This document shows, one piece after another, positions 42,369-51,868 of a DNA stretch of 64,000 nt. Location of the stretch: contig CBDCDL010000002.1 in assembly GCA_965215345.1 (NCBI GenBank), positions 3,286,001-3,350,000 on the forward strand. Direction: 5' to 3'. The notes under the pieces were generated by a model, which saw only the letters and a list, made by a program, of their open reading frames with translations, did no database searches and was not told where the DNA came from. Source of the DNA: CATQHW01 sp965215345 (GTDB lineage Bacteria > Spirochaetota > Spirochaetia > SZUA-6 > Bin103). A program made the position numbers and the translations under genes. Position 1 is the stretch's first letter; each line of letters opens with the position of its first letter.

Positions 42369-44650
42369 CGGTTCCTCCCTTGGCGTGCGGGCAGCTCCCA
42401 CGTCGCGACGAACAGGCTCAGGACGAAGGCGCCCGCGATGGCGGCGGCGATCATCATACCGAAGTGGACGGCGCCCGCGAACGAGGAGACCGCCAGGCTC
42501 AGGAAGGCGACGACGGAGGTCAGGAAGCTCATGAACACCGGCACGCCGCTGCCGCGGGCGACGGCGATCGCCAGCCGGATCCGGGCGGTGGCGCCGGCCT
42601 CCCGGCGCCACGCCGCGGCGGGCGAGCGGCGCAGCGCGTTGATCACGTGGATGGTGTAGTCGACGGTGAGCCCCAGGGTGACCGCGATCGCGATCACGGT
42701 GTAGTCGTCGAGGTGGACGCCGAACAGGGGCGCGGCGCCGGCCACGGCAAGCAGGATCACGCAGGGCGGGACCAGGCTGAGCGCGGCGAGTCTCAGGTCC
42801 CGGAACGCCGCCAGCACCGTGAGGAAGATGAGCAGCGCACCGCTGCCGAAGGTGCGCAGCCAGCCGTTGCGCAGCCGTGCCGCATGGCCGAGCAGATCCT
42901 GCACCGGACCCGTGACCCGCAGCGTCCAGCCCTCGGGCAACTCGCTGCGAAGCCCTGCGATCAGGTCTCGGAAGCCGAGCAGCGTATCGAAGTCGCGATA
43001 GCGGAGGATGCCGTGCACGCGCGCCACGCTGAAGTCGGCGTCGGTGAGCGCGTCGTAGGCGGCCGGGTTGGCCGAGGCGGCGAAGAACAGCAGGTACTGC
43101 GAGACCAGCCGCTCGAAGGCGGCGGGGTCCGGTTCGTCCGGCAGGCGCCGCGAGGACGGCGTGCCGTCGGTGAAGTAGGAATTGATGCGCTCCACCACGG
43201 TCAGCAGCGACTGGTGATGGCCGACATCGGCGCTGCCGGCCAGCGTCCCGTGGACGCCTGCGAGCCGTTCCAGCGATGCGCGCCGCACGAACGCGCTCGG
43301 CGCCCCGGCGTCGAGCGCGAGCGCGAACGGCACGGTGCCGGCGAACTTGCCGTTGAAGATCCGCTCCGCCTGCACGATCGTCGACGCCTCCGGAAGCTGG
43401 TGCAGCGGGTACGGTTCCGGGCGCAGCCGGGGCAGATTCAGCGCCGCCAGTCCCGCGACCACGGCCAGGACCAGCGCAGCCGCGACCCGATGGCGCGCGA
43501 GCGCCAGCACCGCGGTCACCAGCAGGCGGCGGATGCGCCGGGTGGTCAGGCGCGGCACGCGGAGCGCGCGTCCGCGCACGGAGCCGAACGCCGGCACCCA
43601 CCAGAGCGCCAGCAGCAGCGCCGCCAGCGCGCCGGCGCTGACCGTCACGCCGACGAACAGGTGGGCGCCGCTGCCCAGCCCGATCAGGCTGAGGAAACCG
43701 ATGACCGTGGTGGCCGCGGTCAACGCCAGCGGCAGTGCCAGGTAGGCGCGGGTGGCGCGCGCCGAACCGTCTCCGAAGGAGCCCAGGTGGTAGCCTGAGT
43801 GAATGGCGTAGTCGCTGAGCAGTCCGCCGGCGAACACCGGCAGCAGGACCAGGAGAGGAGTGGCGGCCGCGCCCAGGAGCGTGAACAACGCGTAGCCGAT
43901 GCCGGCCGCCGAGGCGGTCGCGGCCAGGGCGAGCAGCACGCCGCGCGCGGTGCCGAACGTCAGCAGGAAGACCGCGGCGATCAGGACGCCCCCGAACGGC
44001 AGCAGGGCGCGCACGTCGCGCGTCATCAGCCGGGCGACCACGACGGCGATCGGGCGCAGCCCGGTGAAGTGCACGGCGACGTCTTCCTCGGCGAGGGTGC
44101 GCTGCAGTTCCTCCAGCCGCGCCACCAGCTCCTCCGGCGGCAGGCGCGACCCCGGTTCCAGATAGAACGCCACGGTGCGGAGGTCGGCGCTCCAGTACGG
44201 ATGGATCTCCGGAACCAGGGGGTAGGCGAGGCGGAGATCCGCCGCCGCCGCGGGGTCGTAGGCATCCACCAGGTCCGGCGGCACGAACGGCCGCGCCGAG
44301 ATGTCGTCGGCCGTGGCGCTGACCACGGTGGCGCGCAGCGGCGACGAGTAGCCGCGGACTCCTTCCAGGCCGCGGATGAACGCGTCCACGCGGGCGATGA
44401 CGCTCAGGTTCGCCCAGTCCAGCCCGTCGCCGTCGCGAGCGGACAGGTCCACGGCCACGGCAACGACGTTGTCGCCCTGGGAGGGCAGGCGCACCTCGGT
44501 GTCGGCCGCGGCCCCCGTTTCCGTATCGCCAGCGCCGGCCGGCCGCCAGATGATGAGCGCTACCGTCAGCACCGCGGCGCAGACGGGCAGCAGGGCCAGC
44601 GCACCGAGCCGGAGCTCAGGGCGTCTTGTGGCTGGAGTGAGCTTGGTCAA
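42365..44650 (-). CDS. RND-superfamily permease of the MMPL type
   Basis: Protein of 761 residues with two repeated halves, each an N-terminal helix, a large periplasmic loop and a helix bundle (12 helices expected). The two helix-4-like acidic motifs are visible: GGLLSDYAIHSGYH in the first half and LGLTVDYTIHVINA in the second, with an Asp likely to carry protons. It is the first gene of the operon with a LolA-like protein and an outer-membrane barrel. The cargo may be a lipid or other hydrophobic molecule. There is no clear substrate evidence. Confidence 0.88.
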   Translation of the reverse strand: MTKLTPATRRPELRLGALALLPVCAAVLTVALIIWRPAGAGDTETGAAADTEVRLPSQGDNVVAVAVDLSARDGDGLDWANLSVIARVDAFIRGLEGVRGYSSPLRATVVSATADDISARPFVPPDLVDAYDPAAAADLRLAYPLVPEIHPYWSADLRTVAFYLEPGSRLPPEELVARLEELQRTLAEEDVAVHFTGLRPIAVVVARLMTRDVRALLPFGGVLIAAVFLLTFGTARGVLLALAATASAAGIGYALFTLLGAAATPLLVLLPVFAGGLLSDYAIHSGYHLGSFGDGSARATRAYLALPLALTAATTVIGFLSLIGLGSGAHLFVGVTVSAGALAALLLALWWVPAFGSVRGRALRVPRLTTRRIRRLLVTAVLALARHRVAAALVLAVVAGLAALNLPRLRPEPYPLHQLPEASTIVQAERIFNGKFAGTVPFALALDAGAPSAFVRRASLERLAGVHGTLAGSADVGHHQSLLTVVERINSYFTDGTPSSRRLPDEPDPAAFERLVSQYLLFFAASANPAAYDALTDADFSVARVHGILRYRDFDTLLGFRDLIAGLRSELPEGWTLRVTGPVQDLLGHAARLRNGWLRTFGSGALLIFLTVLAAFRDLRLAALSLVPPCVILLAVAGAAPLFGVHLDDYTVIAIAVTLGLTVDYTIHVINALRRSPAAAWRREAGATARIRLAIAVARGSGVPVFMSFLTSVVAFLSLAVSSFAGAVHFGMMIAAAIAGAFVLSLFVATWELPARQGRNR

Positions 44651-44946
44651 GTGTTCCTGGTTCCTGAATCGCGAGCGCTCACGACATGCTGGTCTCGCCA
44701 GTGCACCTCGCCACTACCATGGTCGGCTCGCAGACTGACGGCGCTCCACTATCCCCGAGTAGTTCCATCTCTGTCGGTCTCCATCACTGCACACGATCAA
44801 GACTCGTGTGAGCATAGTACTCATGAGCATCATGTGCCGCCGGAGTCTATCCTCCGCGCGGATGGTATGATGGTATGACCGACGGTTGACAGCGGTCGTG
44901 GCCTCAATAGTAGCCTGACGCGAGCGACATCGAGATCGAGACCACC
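44651..44946. other. Intergenic region with possible promoter of the SIR2-STAND gene
   Basis: Lower in GC than both neighbours. A perfect TTGACA at 44886-44891 is followed after 17 bases by TAGTAG (44909-44914), a weak -10. The predicted leader would be about 26 bases, with GAGATCGAGA before the ATG at 44947. No gene is seen between the divergent MMPL and SIR2-STAND genes. Confidence 0.35.
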
Positions 44947-46923
44947 ATGCGCCCAGATCTTCCGGCCGAGTTCGATTCCAGAGGGTCGGTCCTGTTTCTC
45001 GGATCCGGATTCTCGCGGATGGCCACGAACATCCGTGGTACGAATCTGCCGACCGGGAGCGAGCTGCGAGAGCAATTCGCCGGCCTTCTGGGCGTCGCCC
45101 CCAACGCTTACGATCTGCCAACGTTGGCTGATGCGGTCCATGCCGACGAGAGGGTCGATCTCTATGACATTCTCTACGAGACGTTCACCGTTGCGCAGCT
45201 GGCGACGAGTCAGAAGACGCTCCTGCAGCTACCCTGGTTCCGGATCTATACTACGAACTACGATGACTCCATAGAGCTGTTCTACCACCGGACCCGCAGG
45301 CAAATACCGAGCTTCAGCTATCATCAGGAGAAGCCTCGAAAGATTCCGTTCGGCGCCGTCGTCCACCTGCACGGCATGATTCGCGAAATCACCAAGGACA
45401 ACGTACTCGGTCAGTTGATCTTGAACGAAGAGGCATATGTCAGACAGCATTTCGAAACCTCCCTTTGGTATGATGAGTTCATTCGGGATCTCAAGGTCTG
45501 CAGTGCTTGCTACTTTGTCGGTTATAGTCTCAAGGATTATCATATTTCTTCTTTTCTCCTGCAGAAGCCCGCCCTGAGCAAAAAGACGTTCTTCATTACC
45601 GAGAAAGAACATGACAGGATAGCGACCAGAAGTATGCTCAGATACGGACGCGTTGTGCCGATCGGCATGGAGGAATTCGGCAAAATCTGCGGGACGCTGC
45701 CGGCGCCTGTACCCAACTACAGTCCGCATTCGTTGAGGTTCTTTGCGTACCTCGATCCGCTCAAGGACAAGAGGGCGCTCGCGCCGCCTACGGCGATGGA
45801 AGTGCTGAATCTCCTTAGATACGGGACCTTCAACTACCAGCGGTGCATGTCGACCCTGCCGAGGGCGGAGTACGTCGTCCCTCGACAGGTCGTAGCCGAG
45901 GAAGCAGCCGAGAAGCTGGATGCAGCTCGATGCCTGCTCGTTCACTCGAGAATCGGGAACGGCAAGACGACGTTCCTCTACATTTTGAGCTACCGGTTGT
46001 TGGAGGCTGGTTATCGGTGCTTCTGGTGCAAGGCGCATCATCCTGATCTGCAATCGTTTCATCCGCATCTTCAGCGTGACATCCAGACGCTCAAGAGCTT
46101 CGATCAGCCGGTCATCATCTTCGACGCCTACGACATGGCAGTCGAGCTGGCCGACGCAGTCGCGGAGTCACTTCCGAGTGCGAAGTTCATCGTCGCGGTT
46201 CGCACCGGCGTGCACAGCGTACGCTCGCACGAGATTCTCTCGAAACTGCCCAAGCCTCTGGAACGCGTCAGTCTGAACGGAATTCAGCATGACGACGTGC
46301 GGAACTTCAGGGTTCTGTTGGAGCACATCGGAGTATCCGGCAGAGATCAAGCGCGGCTTGTCAGGAACAGGAATGACTTTCGCGATGTCATGCTCGCCTT
46401 GTTCGACAATGCTGCGGTCAAGGCCGGCATCGTCCAGGCTCTGAAACCCTTGCTCGATGACGTGGAATACAAGAGAGTCTTTATCGTCAGTCATCTTCTC
46501 AAGTGGGTCGACCAGGAAGCCGATGACGCACTCTTGCGCGTCGTGACCGGGAGTGACCCATATGTGCACATCAATCGCCATGCCGATGTATCGGCGGATA
46601 TATTCATACTCGATGATGACAATTTCCGCGTTCGATCGTCGATCCTCTCCGAGTATCTGATAAAACGATACTTGACTACGGATGATGTCGTTTCGTGGGT
46701 CTACAGAATTGTTGTCGAGGCGGTCAAGAGAAAGAGAGAGAGGAAATCTGACGATACTGCGAAGGCTCATGCGCTTCTCGACGCTCTATCAGGCATTCCG
46801 CAGGGATGGAAGGCGTCTCGAAGCATTGACAGGCCTGTTCGAGCGGTGGCGGCGCAACGATCTGATGAACAAGGAACCACTCTTCTGGCTACAGTACGCG
46901 ATTCTGATGACGGAGGCAGATGA
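44947..46923 (+). CDS. SIR2-STAND NTPase, antiviral-type (3' part displaced by frameshift)
   Basis: N-terminal SIR2-like NADase domain: GSGFS at residues 19-23, TTNYDD at 102-107, the catalytic His142 in VHLHG and GYSLKD at 192-197. A STAND/NACHT-like ATPase follows, with the P-loop SRIGNGKTTF near residue 335 and the Walker B-like VIIFDAYD. This layout is that of Avs5-type and related SIR2 defence proteins, which deplete NAD+ when they sense a phage component. The frame leaves the family pattern at about residue 596 after an AG repeat (46733-46742) and ends at 46923 in unrelated sequence. The gene is less GC-rich than its surroundings, as is usual for transferred defence genes. Confidence 0.85.
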   Translation: MRPDLPAEFDSRGSVLFLGSGFSRMATNIRGTNLPTGSELREQFAGLLGVAPNAYDLPTLADAVHADERVDLYDILYETFTVAQLATSQKTLLQLPWFRIYTTNYDDSIELFYHRTRRQIPSFSYHQEKPRKIPFGAVVHLHGMIREITKDNVLGQLILNEEAYVRQHFETSLWYDEFIRDLKVCSACYFVGYSLKDYHISSFLLQKPALSKKTFFITEKEHDRIATRSMLRYGRVVPIGMEEFGKICGTLPAPVPNYSPHSLRFFAYLDPLKDKRALAPPTAMEVLNLLRYGTFNYQRCMSTLPRAEYVVPRQVVAEEAAEKLDAARCLLVHSRIGNGKTTFLYILSYRLLEAGYRCFWCKAHHPDLQSFHPHLQRDIQTLKSFDQPVIIFDAYDMAVELADAVAESLPSAKFIVAVRTGVHSVRSHEILSKLPKPLERVSLNGIQHDDVRNFRVLLEHIGVSGRDQARLVRNRNDFRDVMLALFDNAAVKAGIVQALKPLLDDVEYKRVFIVSHLLKWVDQEADDALLRVVTGSDPYVHINRHADVSADIFILDDDNFRVRSSILSEYLIKRYLTTDDVVSWVYRIVVEAVKRKRERKSDDTAKAHALLDALSGIPQGWKASRSIDRPVRAVAAQRSDEQGTTLLATVRDSDDGGR

Positions 46924-47362
46924 CCTGGAGGTAGCGGAATCGTTCATCGAGACAGCATACCGTCGCGCGGAAGATATACCGGGTTTCAGGACCTATCAGA
47001 TCGACACGTATGCGCTTCGTCTGCTGTTGATCGCGGAGACGCGGTCAACAGACCCGGGTGAGATCCAGCGCTTCGACAGGATCATCGAGAAGATGGAGCA
47101 GGTTCGTTCGATGATCGGAGAAGAGAGTTACCGGTGGCATGCGGTGCAAGTGTTTGCCGAAGTGGAACCGTTTGTTGCGCTGCGTGGGAGCTCGATGTCC
47201 AATGGTGAGCAAATCGCCCTGGTGTACCAGATGCGGCTGTTTCTTCAAAGGCTGGAACTGCTGTCTCAGGAGGCACGCGAGGAAACGGGAGCGGATAGAG
47301 TAGCGACGAAAGTGGAGGCATCGATAGGCGTCGTTCTGAACAGCAAGCCGCGTTCAACGTAA
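46682..47362 (+). pseudogene. C-terminal sensor part of the SIR2-STAND gene, in the next frame
   Basis: From about 46744 this frame reads GNLTILRRLMRFSTLYQAF, then EPLFWLQYAILMTEADDLEVA and TYQIDTYALRLLL, the helical repeat-like C-terminus expected for this kind of SIR2-STAND protein. The coding sequence therefore continues here but in a frame shifted by one. Adding two bases (one AG unit) to the AG repeat at 46733-46742, or removing one base, would join it to the N-terminal part and give a protein of roughly 800 residues. The annotated ATG at 46682 is only the first methionine of the frame, not a real start. Confidence 0.7.
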
Positions 47363-47381
47363 CGTGTATCTGTTGTGGCGC

Positions 47382-48314
47382 TCAGCAGATGAGGCCGCGT
47401 TTCGCCCCCGGGCCGTGCGCGATCGGATCCTCGCCGATCCAGCGTTCGTCCACCGGTTCGCCGGCGCGCTGGTAGCGCGTGTCGGAGGAGATGCGCACGC
47501 GGTCCGTGTGGTTGTCCCCGGCGGAGTGCATGGTGTGCATGGTGAAGACCAGCAGGTCGCCCGCGCGGTAGTCGCTCATCAGCCAGCGGCCGCCCAGCCG
47601 GCCGGGGAGCGAGGTGGCGTCCTTGGTGAAGTGGCCGCCGTTGTGTCGGTCCACCCAGCGTGACGCGCCGGACAGGACCGGGTCCGCCTCCGGCGTGCCG
47701 GAGCAGTAGGTGTCGACGTCCATCCGGCCGTAGGTCTCCCGCACCTCGGTCAGGCGGTGCGAGCCTTCCAGGATCATCAGCCCGCCCATCTCGAGCGGCG
47801 CGTCGCAAAGGGGTGTCCAGCCGGTCAGCAGGTTCTTCGTGCCGCGGCCCATGAAGACGATGTCGTAGTGGGGCGGGGTAGGGGTATCGACTCCCGGAGA
47901 CTTGGCGCGCACCCAGATGTAGTCGAAGTGCCGCACCGGCGCGTCGAAGATGCGCTCGAACACGGCCAGCATGGGTGCGCCGAACACCACCCGTTCCAGC
48001 GGCGGGTTGTGACGGCCCTCGTCATGCGCGGCCAGGGTCGAGAGCCCGGGCGCCGCGATTCCTTCCTCGGGCGGATGGTCGGGATGCAGTTGGCCGGTCG
48101 CCGCGATTCGGCGATAGAGCTCGTGCCCGGCTGCCAGCACCTCGTCCCGCGGCAACGCATCACGCAGCAGGACGTAGCCGTCGGTGTCGAGACGCTCGCG
48201 CAACTCCGCCCCGCCGGCGTCGGTCGGAGTGACGGCGAGCCGGCCGGGAGCCTGCGAATCGTCACGCAGCGGTCGGCCCTGATAGGTGAGCTCGGCGGTC
48301 GCGGCGGTGTCCAT
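47382..48314 (-). CDS. Phytanoyl-CoA dioxygenase (PhyH)-family oxygenase, second copy
   Basis: Protein of 310 residues with the iron motif His-x-Asp in TPPHYDIVF and a distal His-Arg set in MHTMHSAGDNHTDRVR. It is only distantly related to the enzyme at 34159-34989. The frame extends to 48551 but the ATG at 48314 is the last sensible start before the divergent gene. It converges on the SIR2-STAND gene with 19 bases between stops. The neighbouring FG-GAP gene is divergent, so the two may share control. Confidence 0.88.
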   Translation of the reverse strand: MDTAATAELTYQGRPLRDDSQAPGRLAVTPTDAGGAELRERLDTDGYVLLRDALPRDEVLAAGHELYRRIAATGQLHPDHPPEEGIAAPGLSTLAAHDEGRHNPPLERVVFGAPMLAVFERIFDAPVRHFDYIWVRAKSPGVDTPTPPHYDIVFMGRGTKNLLTGWTPLCDAPLEMGGLMILEGSHRLTEVRETYGRMDVDTYCSGTPEADPVLSGASRWVDRHNGGHFTKDATSLPGRLGGRWLMSDYRAGDLLVFTMHTMHSAGDNHTDRVRISSDTRYQRAGEPVDERWIGEDPIAHGPGAKRGLIC

Positions 48315-48342
48315 GGCGCAGCTATTATGACATGGCCAGCGT
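48315..48342. promoter_or_regulatory. Short divergent promoter region
   Basis: The 28 bases between divergent start codons contain TATTATG at 48323-48329. This reads TATTAT on the plus strand and CATAAT on the minus strand, both resembling -10 elements. The predicted start sites leave leaders of about eight and three bases. This is the same layout as at 34990-35010, beside the other PhyH gene. Confidence 0.4.
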
Positions 48343-50055
48343 ATGAAAGGGAGGGCGAGGAGACCCGTCCGGTCGGTCGTCCTGGCGTGTCTGAGCGCCG
48401 TCTCGGCGGCGGCGGGCGCCGACGTGCGGCTTGCCACCTGCGCGACCGATCCGGCCCTGTGTCCGCAAGCCACCGGCCTGGTCCATCCCCACGCGCCCGC
48501 GATCGACAGCTTCTTCACGTTCTCCGGCGGCGGCTCGGCAGGCGACTTCAACCGCGACGGGCGGCAGGACCTGTTCCTGGTGACCGGCGGCGAGGGGCCG
48601 GACCGGCTCTACCTGAACCAGGGTGACGGCACCTTCCGGGAGGCCGCCGAGGCGGCCGGCGTGGCCGCGCGGCACCGCGGGCACGGCTCGGTCGTGGGCG
48701 ACGTCGACAAGGACGGGTGGCTGGACATCTTCGTCACCAGCCTGGGACCGATGTCCGACGAGTGGAGTATGCCGGGCCACCATCTGCTCTGGCTGAATCA
48801 GGGCGGGCGGCCGGGCGGTCTGCTGGCCGACGGGACGCCGACCTTCCGGAACATCGCTCGGGAGGCGCGCGCCGACACGACGTCCTTCGGCCAGCCGTCC
48901 GGCATGGGAGCGGCGCTGGGCGACTACGACCGCGACGGTGACCTGGACGTGCTCGTGGTGTCCTGGCTGACCTGGGCGGAGGGCAGCCTGCTGCTGAGCA
49001 ACGACGGCATCGACGAGCGCACCGGCCTGCCGCGCTTTTCCAACGCGACCCCGCGAGCGCGCCTGTTCAAGACGGAGCTGCACGGCCTCACCCCGCACAT
49101 CGTGGACATCGACGGCGACCGTTGGCCGGAGGTGCTGGTGGCGGCCGACTACCGCACCAGCCGCCTGTACCACAACAACGGCGACGGCACCTTCGCCGAC
49201 GTCACGCGCGAGGCGCAGGTGGGGCTGGACGGCAACGGCATGGGCAGCGTGCTGGCCGACGTGGACAACGACGGCCTGCTCGACTGGTACGTGACGTCGG
49301 TCTGGACCAACACGCCGTTCGAGGACATGGCCGGACCTGTGCCGGGGACCGGAAACTACCTGTACCGCAACCTCGGCGGCGGCTCCTTCGACCCCGGCCC
49401 GCGCACGCGCGGGCCGGCCGCGCGCGGCGGCTGGGGATGGGGCGTGGTTGCCGCCGACCTGGACCACGACGGTCTGGTGGACCTGGTCACCACCAATGGC
49501 TGGCAGGGGAAGAACGCCGAAGGCCGGCAGGAGTGGCTGGAGGACCCGACACGCGTCTTCCACAACCGCGGCGATGCGACGTTCCGGGACGTCGCCGCCG
49601 AAGCCGGGCTGGACCACCGCGCGGAAGGGCGCGGCCTGGTACGCTTCGACTACGACGACGACGGCGACCAGGACCTGCTGATCATCAACAGCCGCGGCGT
49701 GCCGACGCTGGTCGCCAACACGGGAGGCATCGCCTCGGGCAACTGGCTGCGCGTCGAGTTGCGCCCGGCGCTGGACCTGCCGGTGCCGGCCGACGGGGTC
49801 GGCGCGGTGGTGCGCGTCCGCACCGGAGACACGACGCAGATCCGCCACATCGAGACCGGCGGCGGCTACCTGGGCTCTTCCGAGCTGAGCGCCCACTTCG
49901 GTCTGGGCGACGTGGCGGTCGCCGACGAGCTGCGCGTCGAGTGGCCGGACGGCTGCGACACGGCCGCGCACGACGTCGCGGTCAACCGCCGGCTGCGGCT
50001 GGAGCGCCCCGCCGCTTGCGAGATGGAGCTGGTCGTGCTTGACGAGCATCGTTGA
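48343..50055 (+). CDS. Secreted FG-GAP repeat protein with ASPIC/UnbV domain, second copy
   Basis: Protein of 570 residues with a signal peptide ending AAAGA and about seven FG-GAP-like calcium-binding motifs (FNRDGRQDLFLV, VDKDGWLDIFV, YDRDGDLDVLV, IDGDRWPEVLV, VDNDGLLDWYV, LDHDGLVDLVT, YDDDGDQDLLI). The C-terminal ASPIC/UnbV domain shows GGGYLGSSELSAHFGLG. It is a paralogue of 3934-5643. It was originally followed 14 bases later by the propeller gene now at 51867, before an insertion element separated them. Confidence 0.88.
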   Translation: MKGRARRPVRSVVLACLSAVSAAAGADVRLATCATDPALCPQATGLVHPHAPAIDSFFTFSGGGSAGDFNRDGRQDLFLVTGGEGPDRLYLNQGDGTFREAAEAAGVAARHRGHGSVVGDVDKDGWLDIFVTSLGPMSDEWSMPGHHLLWLNQGGRPGGLLADGTPTFRNIAREARADTTSFGQPSGMGAALGDYDRDGDLDVLVVSWLTWAEGSLLLSNDGIDERTGLPRFSNATPRARLFKTELHGLTPHIVDIDGDRWPEVLVAADYRTSRLYHNNGDGTFADVTREAQVGLDGNGMGSVLADVDNDGLLDWYVTSVWTNTPFEDMAGPVPGTGNYLYRNLGGGSFDPGPRTRGPAARGGWGWGVVAADLDHDGLVDLVTTNGWQGKNAEGRQEWLEDPTRVFHNRGDATFRDVAAEAGLDHRAEGRGLVRFDYDDDGDQDLLIINSRGVPTLVANTGGIASGNWLRVELRPALDLPVPADGVGAVVRVRTGDTTQIRHIETGGGYLGSSELSAHFGLGDVAVADELRVEWPDGCDTAAHDVAVNRRLRLERPAACEMELVVLDEHR

Positions 50056-50056
50056 C

Positions 50057-50063
50057 GAAGAGG
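50057..50063 (+). promoter_or_regulatory. Stranded ribosome binding site of the propeller gene
   Basis: GAAGAGG lies here, left of the IS1380-type element. Removing the element and one copy of its target duplication brings it six bases from the ATG of the gene at 51867. The insertion therefore moved this site 1.8 kb away from its start codon. Confidence 0.7.
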
Positions 50064-50066
50064 ACG

Positions 50067-50071
50067 GTAAT
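50067..50071 (+). repeat. Target duplication GTAAT, left copy
   Basis: GTAAT here is repeated directly at 51864-51868, immediately outside the two ends of the insertion element. Confidence 0.85.
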
Positions 50072-51863
50072 CCCGGCTTATTCACGCGTCGGTCTGACAA
50101 GCCATGCCTGAGATAGAAGAACGATTATTCCAGAAAATGGGTGTGCTGGCGCAGCCGTGCAGGAGTGACGGCGCGGCTGGGAGCAGATGGCCAAGAGCGC
50201 GTGCAGCGTTGAAAGGGCGCGGTTGGTCGGGACCGAAACGCTGACGGCAGTCGAGCACGCCGGCGAGGACACAGATGACCGCGCCCAGGTGCTCGACGAA
50301 GAGGTTCTGAACGTGCCGGCCTGTCGGCCTCAGCCGTTGGGCGCCCAGTCCAGGAGGGTGAGCTTGTTCCACAGCCGCAGCCAGTCGGCCGCCGCATGCT
50401 GCGCGATCACGACGGTCGCCCGCCGGCCGTGGCGGACCACCCGGCTGGCCACCCGCAGCACCCGCTCGCGCAGCCGGCGCAAACTCCAGCCGACGCCGGT
50501 CGCCCGCTGCATCAGACAGCGCCCCGCGTGCAGCACCTCGTAGGCCAGCAGATTCAACAGCAACAGCGTCTCGTTCTGGGCCCGCACTCCTGCTTCTTGC
50601 GGCTCGGTGGCGGCCTCCAGGCAGCGGCCCCGGTAGTGGCTCTTCGCACGCGGCGCCGAGGACAGCGCCGGCGCCAGCACGTCCATGAACTCTCCCATGT
50701 GCCCTTCGGCCTTGCCCCGCATGCGGTACAGCCCCAACAGCCGCGCGCCGCTGTAGCGGTTGCGTTTGAGGTTGGTGATCAGCCAGAAGTAGTCGAGGAA
50801 CAACTCTCCGGGCCGCTCCACCACCACCAGCACCACCCGCCGCGCGTGCTCCCAGGAATCGGCCTGGTAGCGCAGTTCGTGGCACCACACCCGCCCCTCG
50901 CGCGGCGGACGCCCCGGCGGCCGGCGCAGATACGGCTGCGCCATGCGGTCCAGCACCGCGTTGTTGCGGATGCGCGCCACGTAGTCGATGCCCGATGACT
51001 CCAGGCCCGTGAGCGTTTTTCCGTCGGGAAACCCGGCGTCCATCCGCACCAGCACCGACTCGCACACCCGCGGCCGGCAGCGCTCGACCACCCGCTGGAT
51101 AAACTCAAGCGCGCCGTCGGCCGAGCCCACCGCGCCGGGCCGCAGCGTGCCGTCGAGCAGGTCGCCGCTCTCCGCGCAACTGGCGATGAGCGCATGAAAC
51201 ATCCGCTGCCCGTAGTGGCCGTTGTACTGGCTGCCGGCCTGCTGCCCGTGCACCTCGAACGGCAGGCCGTCCAGGTCGATCATCAACCGCTTGTACCGCC
51301 GCTCCCCGTTGTCCTTCCACAGCCGGCGCACCGCCAGCTCGATGATCCCCTCACGCACCACATCCTGATTGGTCGGCACGCTCAACAGACCCACCAACCG
51401 CGACAACGTCGGCTGCGAGGGCAGCACGCTGTCGGGCTCCAGCGACGCGGTGCCGCGGCGCGTGTCGTTGGCCACGCGAAAGCTCGGGTCGTGCCGCAGC
51501 CGGTCAGCGTCGTCCTGGTCGCGCCAGCCCTGGCCCAGCAGCAACAGGCTGGTCCGCAGCACGTCGGCCAGCGGGTAGGTGATCAGCAGCGGATTGCGCG
51601 GATCCAGCAGCCGCTCGTCCATCCACTCGACGATGCCGGTGCGCTCCATGATCTCGCGCAGCAGCAGCGCGCCGCTGTCGGCGCTCAGATGCTCCGCCCG
51701 CGCCTCGACCTGCACCGAGCCGTTGAAGGTCGTCGAAAAGATCGGTAGAGTCTCACCCACGGCGTGTCCCGTCCTTTGCGGAGGTTTTGGCGTAACACCT
51801 TGACTCTACTGCAAATCGGCGGACGCGCCTACTCTTTCTCTACTCCTCCGTGAATAAGCCGGG
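50072..51863. mobile_element. IS1380-family insertion sequence, 1792 bases
   Basis: The ends are perfect 15-base inverted repeats, CCCGGCTTATTCACG at 50072-50086 and its complement at 51849-51863, flanked by the 5-base target duplication GTAAT. One transposase gene fills most of the element on the minus strand. Intact ends and an open transposase suggest a recent and possibly mobile copy. It sits between the FG-GAP gene and the propeller gene. Confidence 0.93.
50330..51760 (-). CDS. IS1380-family transposase
   Basis: Protein of 476 residues with a DDE transposase of the IS1380/IS4-like type: an N-terminal LSADSGALLLREIMERTG, RLMIDLDGLPFEVHG with an Asp, RMDAGFPDGKTL with another, and DYFWLITNLKRN followed by the YRMRGKAEGHMGEF block with the glutamate. 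Full length, with no frameshift. The element's ends are only 258 and 103 bases away on either side. Confidence 0.92.
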   Translation of the reverse strand: MGETLPIFSTTFNGSVQVEARAEHLSADSGALLLREIMERTGIVEWMDERLLDPRNPLLITYPLADVLRTSLLLLGQGWRDQDDADRLRHDPSFRVANDTRRGTASLEPDSVLPSQPTLSRLVGLLSVPTNQDVVREGIIELAVRRLWKDNGERRYKRLMIDLDGLPFEVHGQQAGSQYNGHYGQRMFHALIASCAESGDLLDGTLRPGAVGSADGALEFIQRVVERCRPRVCESVLVRMDAGFPDGKTLTGLESSGIDYVARIRNNAVLDRMAQPYLRRPPGRPPREGRVWCHELRYQADSWEHARRVVLVVVERPGELFLDYFWLITNLKRNRYSGARLLGLYRMRGKAEGHMGEFMDVLAPALSSAPRAKSHYRGRCLEAATEPQEAGVRAQNETLLLLNLLAYEVLHAGRCLMQRATGVGWSLRRLRERVLRVASRVVRHGRRATVVIAQHAAADWLRLWNKLTLLDWAPNG

Positions 51864-51868
51864 GTAAT
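51864..51868 (+). repeat. Target duplication GTAAT, right copy
   Basis: Direct copy of 50067-50071. Its last two bases are the first two bases of the ATG at 51867, so the insertion cut the target right at the start codon. Confidence 0.85.
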
